Source of the DNA: JAJZQZ01 sp963790415
Lineage (GTDB): Bacteria > Actinomycetota > Thermoleophilia > RBG-16-64-13
NCBI GenBank assembly: GCA_963790415.1
Contig: CAWBOK010000001.1
Location: forward strand, 958,464 to 1,022,463
Direction: 5' to 3'
Length of the DNA stretch: 64,000 bases
The notes beneath the pieces were generated by a model. It did not search any database. It saw only the letters and a program-made list of their open reading frames with translations, and was not told the origin of the DNA. Positions 19,213-29,092 of the stretch are shown here, piece by piece. Position numbers and translations under genes: made by a program. How positions within the stretch are numbered: the first letter of the stretch is position 1; each line of letters begins with the position of its first letter.

Positions 19213-19473
19213 GTGGCGAGCGGAGAGTCCAACGAAGACCAGAAGGTGACGGCGGTGAGCAGACTGACGAAGAAGTACCAGGCCACCATCCCCGCCCCCG
19301 TGCGCGACGCGCTGGGTCTGCGCCAAGGGGACACGGTGGTCTTCGAGGTCATCGGAGATCGAGTCGGCCTCCGTCGCGGCGAGCCTCTCGACCGGGAGTT
19401 CGCCCGTGCGCTGGAGGGCACCCTGGGGGAATGGCTCTCCGAGCACGACGAAGAGGCCTACCGTGGACTTTGA
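19213..19473 (+). CDS. AbrB/MazE-type antitoxin
   Basis: Eighty-six residues with the swapped-hairpin motif VSRLTKKYQATIPAPVRDAL and LRQGDTVVFEVIGDRVGL. The GTG start at 19213 has GGGAGG nine bases upstream. The last 11 bases overlap the toxin start, typical of a TA pair in which the toxin is translated after the antitoxin. Confidence 0.85.
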   Translation: MASGESNEDQKVTAVSRLTKKYQATIPAPVRDALGLRQGDTVVFEVIGDRVGLRRGEPLDREFARALEGTLGEWLSEHDEEAYRGL

Positions 19474-19825
19474 ACGGTGGACGGTGGTGGTCGTGCCCTT
19501 TCCGTTCACCGACCGCGCTCGAGATCGGCGTCGGCCGGCTGTCATCGTGTCTCAGCCGGAAGCCCTCGCCAAGCGAGTAGGCCACAGCGTGCTGGCCATG
19601 GTCACCAGCGCGCGCAACCCCTCGTGGCCACTCGACGTGCCCTTGAGCGATCACTCCGGGGCGGGTCTCGGGGCCCCCTCTGTCGTACGCATGAAGCTCT
19701 TCACCCTGGATCACCGCTTCATTCTGCGCACCATCGGCCACTTAGGCGAGGACGATCGAAGGGCCGTTGTGGCCTCTCTGGCGACACTGCTGGGAACGGA
19801 ACGCGCCGACTCACCGAGGAGTTGA
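19463..19825 (+). CDS. MazF/PemK-type endoribonuclease toxin
   Basis: Complete 120-residue protein: VDFERWTVVVVPFPFTDRAR, RPAVIVSQPEALAKRVGHSV, LAMVTSARNPSWPLDVPLSD, VVRMKLFTLDHRFILRTIGH. The Arg of the RRPAVIVS stretch and the Thr/Ser of MVTS are in the usual catalytic places. Starts at GTG 19463 within the antitoxin. An intact module, unlike its neighbours. Confidence 0.85.
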   Translation: MDFERWTVVVVPFPFTDRARDRRRPAVIVSQPEALAKRVGHSVLAMVTSARNPSWPLDVPLSDHSGAGLGAPSVVRMKLFTLDHRFILRTIGHLGEDDRRAVVASLATLLGTERADSPRS

Positions 19826-19878
19826 AAGGGGTGAGTGCATTGAATACTGACTGCATTGCATGCGCTCTGGGAGGCAGT

Positions 19879-20145
19879 ATGGCCGGCTTGACGATTCGCG
19901 GCCTTGACGAGGCACTCAAGACCAACCTGCGGCTCGAGGCGGCTCGGCACGGATGCTCGATGGAAGAGGCCGCCCGGCAGATTCTCCGCCGCGCCCTTAT
20001 GGGCCCGGACATGGATACCGGCGGCTTGGGGACCCGGGTGCACCAGTACTTCATCGAGGCCGATGCGTTTGATCTTGATCTACCCGCGCGGTCCGGTCCC
20101 CGAGCCGCCCCTGACTTCTCGGGGCCTGAGACATCTCAGCGGTAA
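19879..20145 (+). CDS. FitA-like ribbon-helix-helix antitoxin
   Basis: Eighty-eight residues: MAGLTIRGLDEALKTNLRLE (beta strand and first helix), AARHGCSMEEAARQILRRAL, then the Gly-Thr-Arg-containing toxin-binding tail GLGTRVHQYFIEADAF. A strong GGGAGG lies five to ten bases before ATG 19879. It normally partners a FitB PIN toxin, which here is truncated. Confidence 0.82.
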   Translation: MAGLTIRGLDEALKTNLRLEAARHGCSMEEAARQILRRALMGPDMDTGGLGTRVHQYFIEADAFDLDLPARSGPRAAPDFSGPETSQR

Positions 20146-20450
20146 CACGAGCCGAGATCGAGTTGGGTATCGCGCTGGTGCCTGAAGGTCGGCGCAAACA
20201 CGGTCTGCAGGCGGCCGCCATGCGCATGTTCGCGGAGTTCCACGGCCGCTGCCTGGCTTTTGACGAGCCGGCCGCGTCGCACTATGCCGCGCTGGTCTCC
20301 GCCCGCATGCGCGCGGGCCGTCCCATTCGTGTGGAAGATGCGCAGATCGCGGCTATGGCTTTGGCGGGCGGCTTTGTCCTGGCCACGCGGAACGTCCGTG
20401 ATTTTGCGGACATCGACGGCCTGTCGGTGGTCGATCCGTTCACGGCTTGA
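20130..20450 (+). pseudogene. FitB-type PIN toxin lacking its N-terminus
   Basis: From ISAVTRAEIELGIALVPEGR onward the protein is a normal FitB/VapC: CLAFDEPAASHYAALVSARM, RPIRVEDAQIAAMALAGGFV and LATRNVRDFADIDGLSVVDP. A stop lies just before and the first 40 or so residues, including the first catalytic Asp of the MxxLDTNV motif, are missing. The reading overlaps the antitoxin end. Probably a dead toxin with a surviving antitoxin. Confidence 0.75.
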
Positions 20451-20549
20451 GGTCGTGGCCCTGTCCGAAGCAGACTCGACGTTTGCAGCCCTGATGCCCG
20501 CATCCAGGGCCGGCTCGGGCCCGCACTCGCGCTGATGGCCGCGGTGGCC

Positions 20550-20555
20550 TACAAT
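20550..20555 (+). promoter_or_regulatory. -10 box TACAAT before ligase gene
   Basis: TACAAT is followed by a GTG at 20563 that opens only nine codons, ending in a TGA that overlaps the ATG at 20589. The short frame could couple translation or be chance. Confidence 0.35.
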
Positions 20556-20588
20556 CAAGGACGTGATCACCATCCTCCTCATCTGGGC

Positions 20589-23007
20589 ATGACCTCGGAC
20601 GAAGCCGTCGAGACTCCGGCCACTCCACCACCCACCCGGACAACAGTCGTGTGGACGATCCCGATCGTCCTGCTGTTCGCGCTGTGGCTGATCCTGGCCT
20701 TCTCCTCCGGGGGCTATCTGCAGAGCCAATGGCTGCTGGCCCGGTGTCGCGCTGTCGCTCTTCGCACTGATCGTGTCGATTCTGATCGCCTACCCGCGGA
20801 GGCCGAGGCAGCTCTCCCTAGGTGTGCTCGCGCTCTTCGGCCTCTACACGGTCTGGGTGATGCTCTCCGCCCTGTGGGCCTCGTCGCTGAACAGCGTCTG
20901 GGACGAAGCCGGGCGTACGCTGCTCTACCTCCTCGCACTCACACTCGCCCTCACCTTCTTCACCGACGCGGGCGCGCGCCGGGCGGCCCGTTACCTGTTG
21001 CTGGCCGGCGCACTGGCGCTGGTGGGGTTCGCGGTCTTCCGCCTCCACGGAGCAGGCGCCGCCCTCGGCGGGATTGGAGCAGCTATTCTTGGAGGATCGT
21101 TTCACGTATCCGGTGAGCTATCCGAACAACGCCGCCGCCCTCTATCTGCTGCTCTTCTGGCCCCTTGTGTGGGTAGCCGCCGACCCCCGGGAGCGGGTAC
21201 CGGTACGCGGCCTCTCTCTGGCCGCCTGCTGGGGGCTGCTGGCCCTGGCGATCCTCACCCAGTCACGCGGCGGCTTCTGGGCCACGGCGATGACGCTTGT
21301 CCTGCTCCTGCGTCCTCTCGCCCGCCCGGCTGCGCACCCTGCTCTACCTGTTGGTCCCGGCCGCGCTCACCGTATGGGGGTTCCCCGACCTCAACTCCTA
21401 CTGGCGCCTTGGATCAGGAGAGGTGTCCGGCGGCGTCGCCGTACGGGTGATCCTGCTGGGGATGGCTGTGGCCGCGATCGTGGGCGTGGCATTGGCGTTG
21501 CTCGAGCGCTGGATACATGTCTCCCGACGGATGAAGATGGTGTTCGGCGCAGGCGTGCTGGTCGTCGTCGCCGCCTCGGTGATCTACGGCGCGGTGCTCT
21601 TCGAGCGGCAGGTGGGCGACCCCGGCCGCTGGCTGAGCGACTCCTGGAGCCGCTTCACCGCCGGCGAGGTGACTGCGCTCCCCGGATCGGGCAGCACGAG
21701 CACGGAGGGCGAAAGTGCGGCCTCCAGCCGCTTCCTCGTCGTCTCGACCAGCGGGCGTTGGGACATCTGGCGGGTGGCCTGGGGGGACTTTCGTGCGTCT
21801 CCCTGGCTCGGCGAAGGGGCAGGCAACTACGTCTTCACCTACGACCGCGATGGTCGACGCGAGACACCTCCAAGGCCCGTCAACCTCACTCGTGGCAGCT
21901 CCAGGTGCTGAGCGAGACCGGGAGCGGTGGGCGGGGTGCTCTTCGTGGGAGCCCTCTTCCTGGGGCTGGGCGGCATGCTGCTGGCCCCGCTTCAGCGCCG
22001 GCTGGCACGGCCTGCGGCGCGGTCCGCCGACGGGTCGCTGGGGCGCTGATCCCCGGCTCTACGCGTGGGAGACCATGCTGGCCATCGGCGTGCTGTACTG
22101 GTTGATCCACGGGAGCGTGGAGTGGCTGTGGAACATGCCCGGCGTCAGCCTACCCGCCGTGTTGATGCTCGCTCTCGGGGTGGCGTCGGTGGATGCCCGC
22201 GCCGGCGTACTCTGGCCGCGGGTGCACGCGTGGATGGCGGCGACGCAAGGGGACCCAGACCACGCCGAGCCCAGACCGTCGACCTCGCGGAACCCGCGCC
22301 CGAAGCCGCCGCGCAGCGCCAACGCCGAGAGGGTCGCCAAGCCCGCCGGGAACGACGCGATCTCTCCATGGCGCCGCCCGGCCACGTCAGCCTCTGGTTC
22401 CGACGGGCGCTCGTCGCGACGGCGGCGGTCACCCTCGTCGCACTCCTGCTCCCCTACGTGAGCCTGCGATTCCAGGAGTCCGCCCTCAGCATGACCGGCA
22501 CCGACGATCACGCGGCTCTGCGCAGCGCGCGCTTCGCCGCCCGCCTGCAACCCGCGGACCCGCGCCCCTTGCTCGTCGAGGCCGACATATACCGTTTCGC
22601 CGCCGCGAACGCCTCCAAGGAGGGAGCCCTCGACGACCTGGCACTCTCCCTCGACGCCCACATCCGAGCCGTCGAGCGCGATCCGGCCGGGTGGGCTCTG
22701 CACTACCGGGCGGGGATCGCCGCGTTACGGCTGCTCGAGGCTTCGACCGGGGTCGCGCAGGGGTCCCTCACCGGGGCCGCGCCAACCGACCGGCAGCGGA
22801 GAAGCCGAACCGTCGTTGGCCACGCCCCAGACGCAGGCGCGCGCACGACAGCTGCGGGCGGTCGCCCCGGAGGAACTCCGCCTGCTTGCCCGCTCCTACT
22901 TCGTGGAAGCCCAGAAGCGCAATCCGCTGAACATCCAGGTGAAGACCGCCCTCGAGGCGACGGACAAAGCCGCGACCCTGACCACGGCGACCGCGGGAGG
23001 CTCCTGA
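20589..23007 (+). CDS. O-antigen ligase/polymerase (Wzy_C family) with C-terminal soluble domain, at least six frameshifts
   Basis: Multi-pass membrane protein assembled across frames: IPIVLLFALWLILAFSSGGY, LGVLALFGLYTVWVMLSALW, TLLYLLALTLALTFFTDAGA, FTYPVSYPNNAAALYLLLFW, LALAILTQSRGGFWATAMTL, the Wzy_C loop SGRWDIWRVAWGDFRASPWL and GEGAGNYVFTYDRDG, then VEWLWNMPGVSLPAVLMLAL. The SRGG and GAGN motifs mark the family. After a last membrane helix a helical tail rich in TPR-like ARLQPADPRPLLVEADIY continues to the stop at 23007 (NPLNIQVKTALEATDK). It would polymerise or ligate glycan units outside the membrane. The ATG at 20589 is the likely start. Confidence 0.82.
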
Positions 23008-23017
23008 CGCCCGGCGG

Positions 23018-24709
23018 CTCTCACCGGCCCGGCCGACCTACAGCAGAAGGAGCCGTCCCGCTCTTCTGCTTCGGCTTGCCGCCGATCACCCGCCTGCTGG
23101 GCGATCTGCTGCTCGCTGATGAAGTATCCATAGCTGTCGTAGCGGCGGCGCTTGCTCGCTTTGACGCCACCGGCTACGACTCCGAGCGTATGGGCGCCGA
23201 TCCTCTGCAGCAACGTACGCACCTGGCGGGCCTCTTCGATGGTGGTGCTGTTGATGCGCGAGCACACGATCACGGCATCCACCAGACCCATCAGGCTCAG
23301 AGCGTCCGCCACGACCAGCACGGGCGGCGTGTCGATCAACACGTAGTCGGCAAGAGCGGCCGCGTCCTCGATGAGTGTCTTCATCTGTTGTGAACCTATC
23401 AGCTCCGCGGGGTTCGGAGGTAGCGGCCCCGAGGTGACGCAGAACAAGTTGCGCTCGAGGCGTTGTGGGTGCGACGAGTCCCCCGCCACCTGTTGGTTCA
23501 GGGGAGCCTGCTGATCGATCTTGACCCGCTGCATCGACCCTCGGCAGGTTGTGCGTGCCCGCCAAGATGTTCGAGACTCCCACCGTGCTGCTCAAGCCGA
23601 AAATAGCGATGGACCATGGGCCGGCGCAGGTCGGCTTCGATCACCGCGACGCGGGCGCCGGAGAGAGCCAGGCTGACGGCCAGATTGACTGTGGTGACGG
23701 TCTTGCCTTCGCGCGGAAGCCCACTGGTGACGGCGATGGTGCGGATCTGACGGTCGAACTCGAAGTACTTCAGATTGGATGCGCAGGCTGCGGAACGACT
23801 CCACGAACCGCGGGATGTGTCGGAGAAGCCCACAGGCACGTCGGAACGCGCAGTTCCCATCGGGTACCAGCAAGCGGCCGACACGAGGGATGCTGGCCAG
23901 CACCGGCAGCCCGAACTCCTTCTCCAGGGTGTCTGTGGTCTTGATGCGCCGGTCCAATCGATCAACGACGAAGGCCAGCAGGATCCCCAGGCAGTAGCCC
24001 GCCGACCAGCGCGACGAACGCGTTCCGCGTGGGCCTGGGCGAAGACGGGACCGTCGGGCACCTCGGCCAATCTGGACGATCTCGAAACCACCGGTCTGCA
24101 TGCTCTCGAGGATGCCCAGCTCTTCGCTCTTCTGGCGAGGAGACGTCCCTCGCTCCGACTCGCGCTCGGTCGTCGTCATGGTGGCGAGTTGCTGGTCGAC
24201 CTGTGCGCTCGCCTGCGACAGGGCGGCTCGATCCGCTGTCTGACGGTACGTGATGAACTGGCGGCGAACGAGTTGGCGATGGCGGCCGCTTCCGCCGCAT
24301 CGGTGCTCCAGCCGCGTATGTTGATGATATCTGTGTTGAGATTCGGCTCTACCGAGATATGGCGCAGCAGCGACTTGGTCAACCGCGGGGACTTCAACTC
24401 GGTCTTGACCATCTCGGCGACGGTGTCGAGCTTGATCAAGTCCGACCCGGTCTGCAGTTCGCGCTGGGCGTCACGCAGTTCGAAGAGCTGAGTGTTGAAC
24501 AGCGCCTTGTCGAACGACGTGCTCTGGCGCAGGATGCGCGCCGTTGCCGTGTACTTGGGCGTGGTGAGGACCAGGGACCACACCAAAGCAGCGGCAACGA
24601 ACAGCACCATCGAGGCGATGATCCACCACTTGCGCGCGCTGAGCACTTTGAGGTAGCTGCTCAGCGATGCGCTCTCAATCTCGGAGGATCCAGGCTTCAT
24701 CGTATTCAT
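23018..24709 (-). CDS. Wzc-like polysaccharide co-polymerase/tyrosine kinase 1, several frameshifts
   Basis: N-terminal Wzz domain with helix KWWIIASMVLFVAAALVWSL and the periplasmic SFDKALFNTQLFELRDAQRE; then a BY-kinase domain: RTIAVTSGLPREGKTVTTVN (Walker A), VAVIEADLRRPMVHRYF (Walker A'), and YVLIDTPPVLVVADALSLMG (Walker B). The end KASKRRRYDSYGYFISEQQ carries three tyrosines. Pieces are spread over three frames and the true stop, somewhere near 23018-23040, is not certain because the frame as read runs on to 22896 over the ligase end. It controls chain length and is probably autophosphorylated. ATG 24709. Confidence 0.82.
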
Positions 24710-24718
24710 TCCTGCCGC

Positions 24719-24724
24719 ATTCTA
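24719..24724 (-). promoter_or_regulatory. -10 box TAGAAT nine bases before the tyrosine kinase ATG
   Basis: On the minus strand CGTAGAATGCGGCAGGA ends directly at ATG 24709. Same nine-base geometry as the second kinase at 63.2 kb. Confidence 0.5.
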
Positions 24725-24765
24725 CGCCACGGGGATTCGAACCAACAAGGGAACACGTCCCGCGA

Positions 24766-25602
24766 TCACTTTGTGGCCACTACGGAAAGGGAGGGCACGA
24801 GATACCGCCCCAACGTACGCTGCGGAGACCTCGGAAGGACCCCCAAGCCAAGCTCGCACACCTGGGCACATTCGTATGGCAGCCTGAATCTCCTCCCACT
24901 CACCCGTCCCACCATCTGACAACGGCGGAACCCGAGGCTGCGAAGCAAGGGGCGCATCTCGGTGTACGTCCACTCCTTGAGGTGAAAACCTTGCGGCGTC
25001 GTTGAGAAGTACTCAGATACATCGTGCGGTCCAATAAGCCCATTCGGTGTCCGGAAGATGTAGCGCCCTCCAGGCTTCAACAGCCTGTACGCCAGCGCAA
25101 GATGAAGCCGGGTGTCCTCTGGATGAAGATGTTCTATGAAGTAGTCGCTGAATACCGTGTCGACTGAGTTCTCCTCGATGCCCTCGAGGTTGTAGCCATC
25201 GTACACAATGAGCTTCAGGTTCCTTGGAAAGTCCAGGCCGGGCTCTCGTTGATCGGATATGTCGACCGCATATGCGCGCCTAACGTACGCGGCCACTTCC
25301 ATGACGAATCGACAATCGCCCGGAGCGAATTCGACGAAGACGCTTGACGGGCCCAAGAAATCGCGGACGAGAGACAGCTTGTTCCCGCTGATCATGCGCG
25401 TTGTGCGCTCGTCTGTTCTTCGGGTCAGCCGTGGATGGTCCGGCACCTGTCGGAAGAGATCGTCATACATCGTAGAGTAGATTTCGATTCGCTCTTCCCT
25501 GGTGGCATGTCTCAGTCGGTCGGCGATGGCTTTCTCGACGGAGTAGTGATTCTCGATTTGCTGCAAAGTACGGTCGGGTGGCAAGGGCTTCAGCAACTTC
25601 AT
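24766..25602 (-). CDS. Class I SAM-dependent methyltransferase
   Basis: A 278-residue protein. The SAM-binding Rossmann motif I is VFVEFAPGDCRFVMEVAAYV, followed by acidic AYAVDISDQ, KLIVYDGYNLEGIEENSVDT (motif II/III), VFSDYFIEHLHPEDTRLHLA and LLKPGGRYIFRTPNG. It presumably methylates a sugar or a lipid-linked glycan, given its place just upstream of the kinase gene on the same strand (56-base gap). The N-terminal 70 residues are helical and not recognised. Confidence 0.85.
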   Translation of the reverse strand: MKLLKPLPPDRTLQQIENHYSVEKAIADRLRHATREERIEIYSTMYDDLFRQVPDHPRLTRRTDERTTRMISGNKLSLVRDFLGPSSVFVEFAPGDCRFVMEVAAYVRRAYAVDISDQREPGLDFPRNLKLIVYDGYNLEGIEENSVDTVFSDYFIEHLHPEDTRLHLALAYRLLKPGGRYIFRTPNGLIGPHDVSEYFSTTPQGFHLKEWTYTEMRPLLRSLGFRRCQMVGRVSGRRFRLPYECAQVCELGLGVLPRSPQRTLGRYLVPSLSVVATK

Positions 25603-25763
25603 CTCTGATCATCCTCGGTAGCAGTGACCCGAAAAATCGCACGCACTCAGAAACTACACCTCGCGAGCCAACGAGCGCAACGGTCGCTGGCAGCCCTCTG
25701 TCATGTCGCCGACGGCCTGATAGAGTGACTATCGACACCATATGGCGAAGCGATGAGGATTAC

Positions 25764-26762
25764 ATGGGCCAACTGCCATTCGCAAGCGTTCTCATGCCGG
25801 TCAGGAATGAAGCCGCCTACATCCGGCGGAGCCTCGAAGCCGTCCTCTCACAGGAGTACCCGGCGGACCTCATGGAGATCATCGTCGCCGACGGGATGTC
25901 GACCGACGGCACGCGAGAGATCATCCGTGAGATCCAGGCGGATCACCCGACTGTCACGCTGCTGGACAACCCGAGGATGATCGTCGCCACCGGTCTCAAC
26001 CTTGCCACGGCCATCGCCCGCGGTCAGATCATCGTGCGGGTCGACGGGCACTGCGAGATCGCGCCCGACTACGTGATCAACTGCGTACGTCACCTTCTGG
26101 AGGACGGCGTGGACGGCGTCGGAGGCAGCGTCGAGACGGTGGGTGAGAACGAGACCGCCCGTGCGATCGCAGCCGCGATGAGTTCCACGTTCGGCGTGGG
26201 AGGCTCCGCTTTCCGCACGACCAGGGACACGACCATGTTGGTCGACACCATCCCCTTTCCGGCCTACACGCGCGCGATCGTCGAGGCCGCGGGCCCATAC
26301 GACGAAACGCTGGTCAGGGATCAGGACGACGAGTACAACTACCGCATCCGCAAGCTCGGCGGCCGATTGCTGCTGGCGGCCGATGTCGGCTCTCGATACT
26401 ACAGCCGGGCGAACCTCCCGTCGCTGTGGCGGCAGTACTTCGGCTACGGGTTCTGGAAGGCGCACGTCCTGATGAAGCACCCCCGGCAGATGAAGGCCAG
26501 GCAGTTCGTCCCGGTCGGCCTGGTCGCCTGCTTGGCACTCAGCATCATGTTCTCCCCGTTCTCGAAGAACGCCCGCCGGCTGCTCGTCGCAACGATCGCA
26601 TCCTACGGCGCGGCCTCGGCGGCCGCGTCGTGGCGCGTAGCGGCCCAGACCGAGCGACGGCACGTGACGAAGCTGCCTGCGGCCTTCGCGGCGATGCACC
26701 TGAGCTACGGAGCCGGATTCCTCACCGGTCTCGGCCGGATCGCGACCAGAGACCACCTGTAG
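25764..26762 (+). CDS. GT2 glycosyltransferase, ExoA-like, with membrane segment
   Basis: 332 residues, ATG 25764 with GAGGA eight bases upstream. GT-A motifs are FASVLMPVRNEAAYIRRSLE, IIVADGMSTDGTREIIREI, IIVRVDGHCEIAPDYVINCV (DxD-equivalent DGH) and YDETLVRDQDDEYNYRIRKL (ED-type general-base region), with GSRYYSRANLPSLWRQYFGY after it. The C-terminal LVACLALSIMFSPF and surrounding residues form one or two membrane helices, as in succinoglycan ExoA. First gene of the intact block, head to head with the methyltransferase. Confidence 0.9.
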   Translation: MGQLPFASVLMPVRNEAAYIRRSLEAVLSQEYPADLMEIIVADGMSTDGTREIIREIQADHPTVTLLDNPRMIVATGLNLATAIARGQIIVRVDGHCEIAPDYVINCVRHLLEDGVDGVGGSVETVGENETARAIAAAMSSTFGVGGSAFRTTRDTTMLVDTIPFPAYTRAIVEAAGPYDETLVRDQDDEYNYRIRKLGGRLLLAADVGSRYYSRANLPSLWRQYFGYGFWKAHVLMKHPRQMKARQFVPVGLVACLALSIMFSPFSKNARRLLVATIASYGAASAAASWRVAAQTERRHVTKLPAAFAAMHLSYGAGFLTGLGRIATRDHL

Positions 26763-26774
26763 GCCGGGCCGAGC

Positions 26775-27818
26775 GTGAACAGGAGCGACGAGCATCCCGG
26801 CGTGCTGCTGGTGGGCAACTTCCTATCCGGTAGCGGCAAGAACGCCCAGATGTGCGAGCAAATGGCCGCCGCTCTCGAGGTCCGTGGCTGGCCCGTCGTC
26901 ACCACGTCGACGCAGACCAACCGAGTCGCCAGGGTGGCCGACATGGTGGCAACCACCTGGCGGCGCCGGCACGACTACTCTGTGGCCCACGTGGACGTCT
27001 TCAGCGGCCCGTCCTTCATCTGGGCCGAAGCCGTGTCCAGGGTGCTCCGCGGCCTTGGAAAACCGTATGTGCTGACCCTGCGCGGGGGCGCGTTGCCCGA
27101 GTTCGCTCGGGATTCACCCGGGCGTGTGCGGAGCGTCCTGGGGGGAGCGGCAGTCGTGACCACACCCTCTCGCTTTCTCGCCGAGCACATGGCGCCGTAC
27201 CGCCCGGAGCTGACCCTGATCCCCAACCCCATCGACGTCGAGCGCTACCCGGACCGGAAACGGACGAACGTCCAGCCCAGCCTGGTGTGGCTGCGGGCCT
27301 TCCACCATATCTACAACCCGACGCTCGGTCCTCGACTCGTCGCGCTCCTGCGTCCAGACTTCCCGGACGTGACCCTCACCATGATCGGCCCGGACAAAGG
27401 AGACGGCTCGCTACAGGAGGTCCAAGCGGTCTCCCGCGAGCTCCAGGTGGCCGACCGGCTCACCATTCAGGGAAGGATCGAGAAGACGCTCGTGCCTGAG
27501 TGGCTCGCACCGCACGACATCTTCGTCAACACGACCAACGTAGACAACACCCCTGTGAGCGTCCTCGAGGCGATGGCGTGCGGCCTCTGCGTCGTGAGCA
27601 CCGATGTGGGCGGCATCCCCTATTTCCTCGACCACGGGGTCGACTCTCTCTTGGTGCCTCCCGACGACGCAGCGGCCATGGCAGGCGCAGTCGGACGCAT
27701 TCTCACTGAAGACGGGCTGGCCGCTCGACTATCCCGCAACGCACGCGCAAAAGCGGAAGCCTGCGACTGGTCCTTGGTGCTCCCTCGATGGGAGCGATTG
27801 TTCTACGGACTTGGCTGA
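26775..27818 (+). CDS. GT4 glycosyltransferase
   Basis: 347 residues from GTG 26775. GT-B architecture: GVLLVGNFLSGSGKNAQMCE at the N-terminus, TLIPNPIDVERYPDRKR in the linker, TMIGPDKGDGSLQEVQAVSR, RLTIQGRIEKTLVPEWLAPH, and the donor-binding DNTPVSVLEAMACGLCVVST with the EX7E-type element. It adds a hexose to the growing lipid-linked chain in the cytoplasm. Gap of 12 bases after the GT2 gene, so co-transcribed. Confidence 0.9.
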   Translation: MNRSDEHPGVLLVGNFLSGSGKNAQMCEQMAAALEVRGWPVVTTSTQTNRVARVADMVATTWRRRHDYSVAHVDVFSGPSFIWAEAVSRVLRGLGKPYVLTLRGGALPEFARDSPGRVRSVLGGAAVVTTPSRFLAEHMAPYRPELTLIPNPIDVERYPDRKRTNVQPSLVWLRAFHHIYNPTLGPRLVALLRPDFPDVTLTMIGPDKGDGSLQEVQAVSRELQVADRLTIQGRIEKTLVPEWLAPHDIFVNTTNVDNTPVSVLEAMACGLCVVSTDVGGIPYFLDHGVDSLLVPPDDAAAMAGAVGRILTEDGLAARLSRNARAKAEACDWSLVLPRWERLFYGLG

Positions 27819-27870
27819 CGGACAACAAGCGCTTCAGCGCGAGTGCGTAACCTCCGATTCAATAGAGGAC

Positions 27871-29080
27871 ATGAAAGAATCACACGTGGAACGGACGACA
27901 TTTCTGCCCTTTGCGCGCCCGGATATCGGGCCCGCTGAGATAGACGCTGTCCGGCGGGTGCTCGAGAGCGGCTGGATAACCACCGGCCCCGAGACGGCTC
28001 GATTCGAGACGGAGTTCCGCACCTATGCGGGCGCAAGCAACGCCGTCGCGGTGAACTCGTGCACTGCCGCTCTGCACCTGGGTCTGGAGGCCATGGGCGT
28101 CGGCGAAGGCGACGAGGTGATCACGACACCGTACACCTTCGCCTCCACCGGCGAGGTCATCCGCTACCTCAGAGGCATCCCCGTCTTCGTGGACGTCGAG
28201 CCCGACACGCTCAATCTGGACCCCGTCAGGGTTGCAGCCGCAGTCTCGTCCCGCACGAAGGTGATACTGCCGGTCCATTTCGCCGGCCGGCCGGCGGGTC
28301 TCGACCGCCTGTATGCCATCGCCGACCGACACCGCCTCTCTGTCCTCGAGGATTGCGCTCATTCCCTCCCCGCCCGTCACAACGGTTGCCTGATCGGGGC
28401 GGACCTCGACCGAACCAGCGTACCCCTCGATCGCCGCCCACGCCACGTGCTTCAGCTTCTACGCCACCAAGACCCTCACCACGGGTGAGGGCGGCATGCT
28501 CTGCACCGACAGCAGGCCCGTGGCGGACAGGGCTCGTGTGATGGCGCTGCACGGCATGTCCCTCGACGCCTGGAAGCGGTATTCAGAGTCGGGCTCCTGG
28601 TACTACGAACTCGTCGCGCCCGGCTTCAAGTACAACATGACGGACACGGCGGCCGCCATCGGCGTGGTGCAGCTGACCAGACTCGAGACCATGTGGGAAC
28701 AGCGATGCAGACTCGCCGACTTCTATACGGAGGCCCTCAAAGACTGTCCCGAGCTCGAAGTGCCGCGGGGGGCACCGCGCGGGAGCCATGCGTGGCACCT
28801 CTACCCGTTGCGCCTCCGGCTGGACCGCCTCCGTATCGATCGGGCCGGCTTCGTGGAGGAGTTGAAGGCGCGGAATATCGGCACCAGCGTGCACTTCATA
28901 CCTCTTCATCTTCACCCCTACTACCGCGACCTCTACGGATATCAGCCCCAGGACTTCCCGGTGGCCTATGGGGAGTATCTGCGCGAGCTTTCGTTGCCGA
29001 TCTACAGCAGGATGACCGTTCAGGACGCCGGGGATGTCACACGGGCGGTGCTCGACATAGTCGCACGCCATCGGACGTGA
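27871..29080 (+). CDS. DegT/DnrJ/EryC1 sugar aminotransferase, frameshifted near 28415
   Basis: PLP aminotransferase: FARPDIGPAEIDAVRRVLES, GWITTGPETARFETEFRTYA, NSCTAALHLGLEAMGVGEGD, LEDCAHSLPARHNG (Asp binds the pyridine). An extra C in TACCCCTCG near 28415 hides the PLP-lysine stretch CFSFYATKTLTTGEGG, which is readable in the following frame and continues to the stop at 29080 (LYGYQPQDFPVAYGEYLREL). ATG 27871 follows AGAGG. This is the only frameshift I see in the 25.8-35.5 kb block. It supplies an amino sugar; the product could be a 4-amino-4-deoxyhexose. Confidence 0.88.
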
Positions 29081-29092
29081 TCGGGCGGCGGC

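Noticed and set aside
20563..20592. Nine-codon GTG frame overlapping the ligase ATG, possible leader peptide
   Set aside because: Too short to separate from chance; no ribosome-binding site and no attenuator hairpin seen.
25848..26795. 315-codon minus-strand frame opposite the GT2 gene
   Set aside because: No family resemblance and fully overlaps an intact GT2 enzyme.
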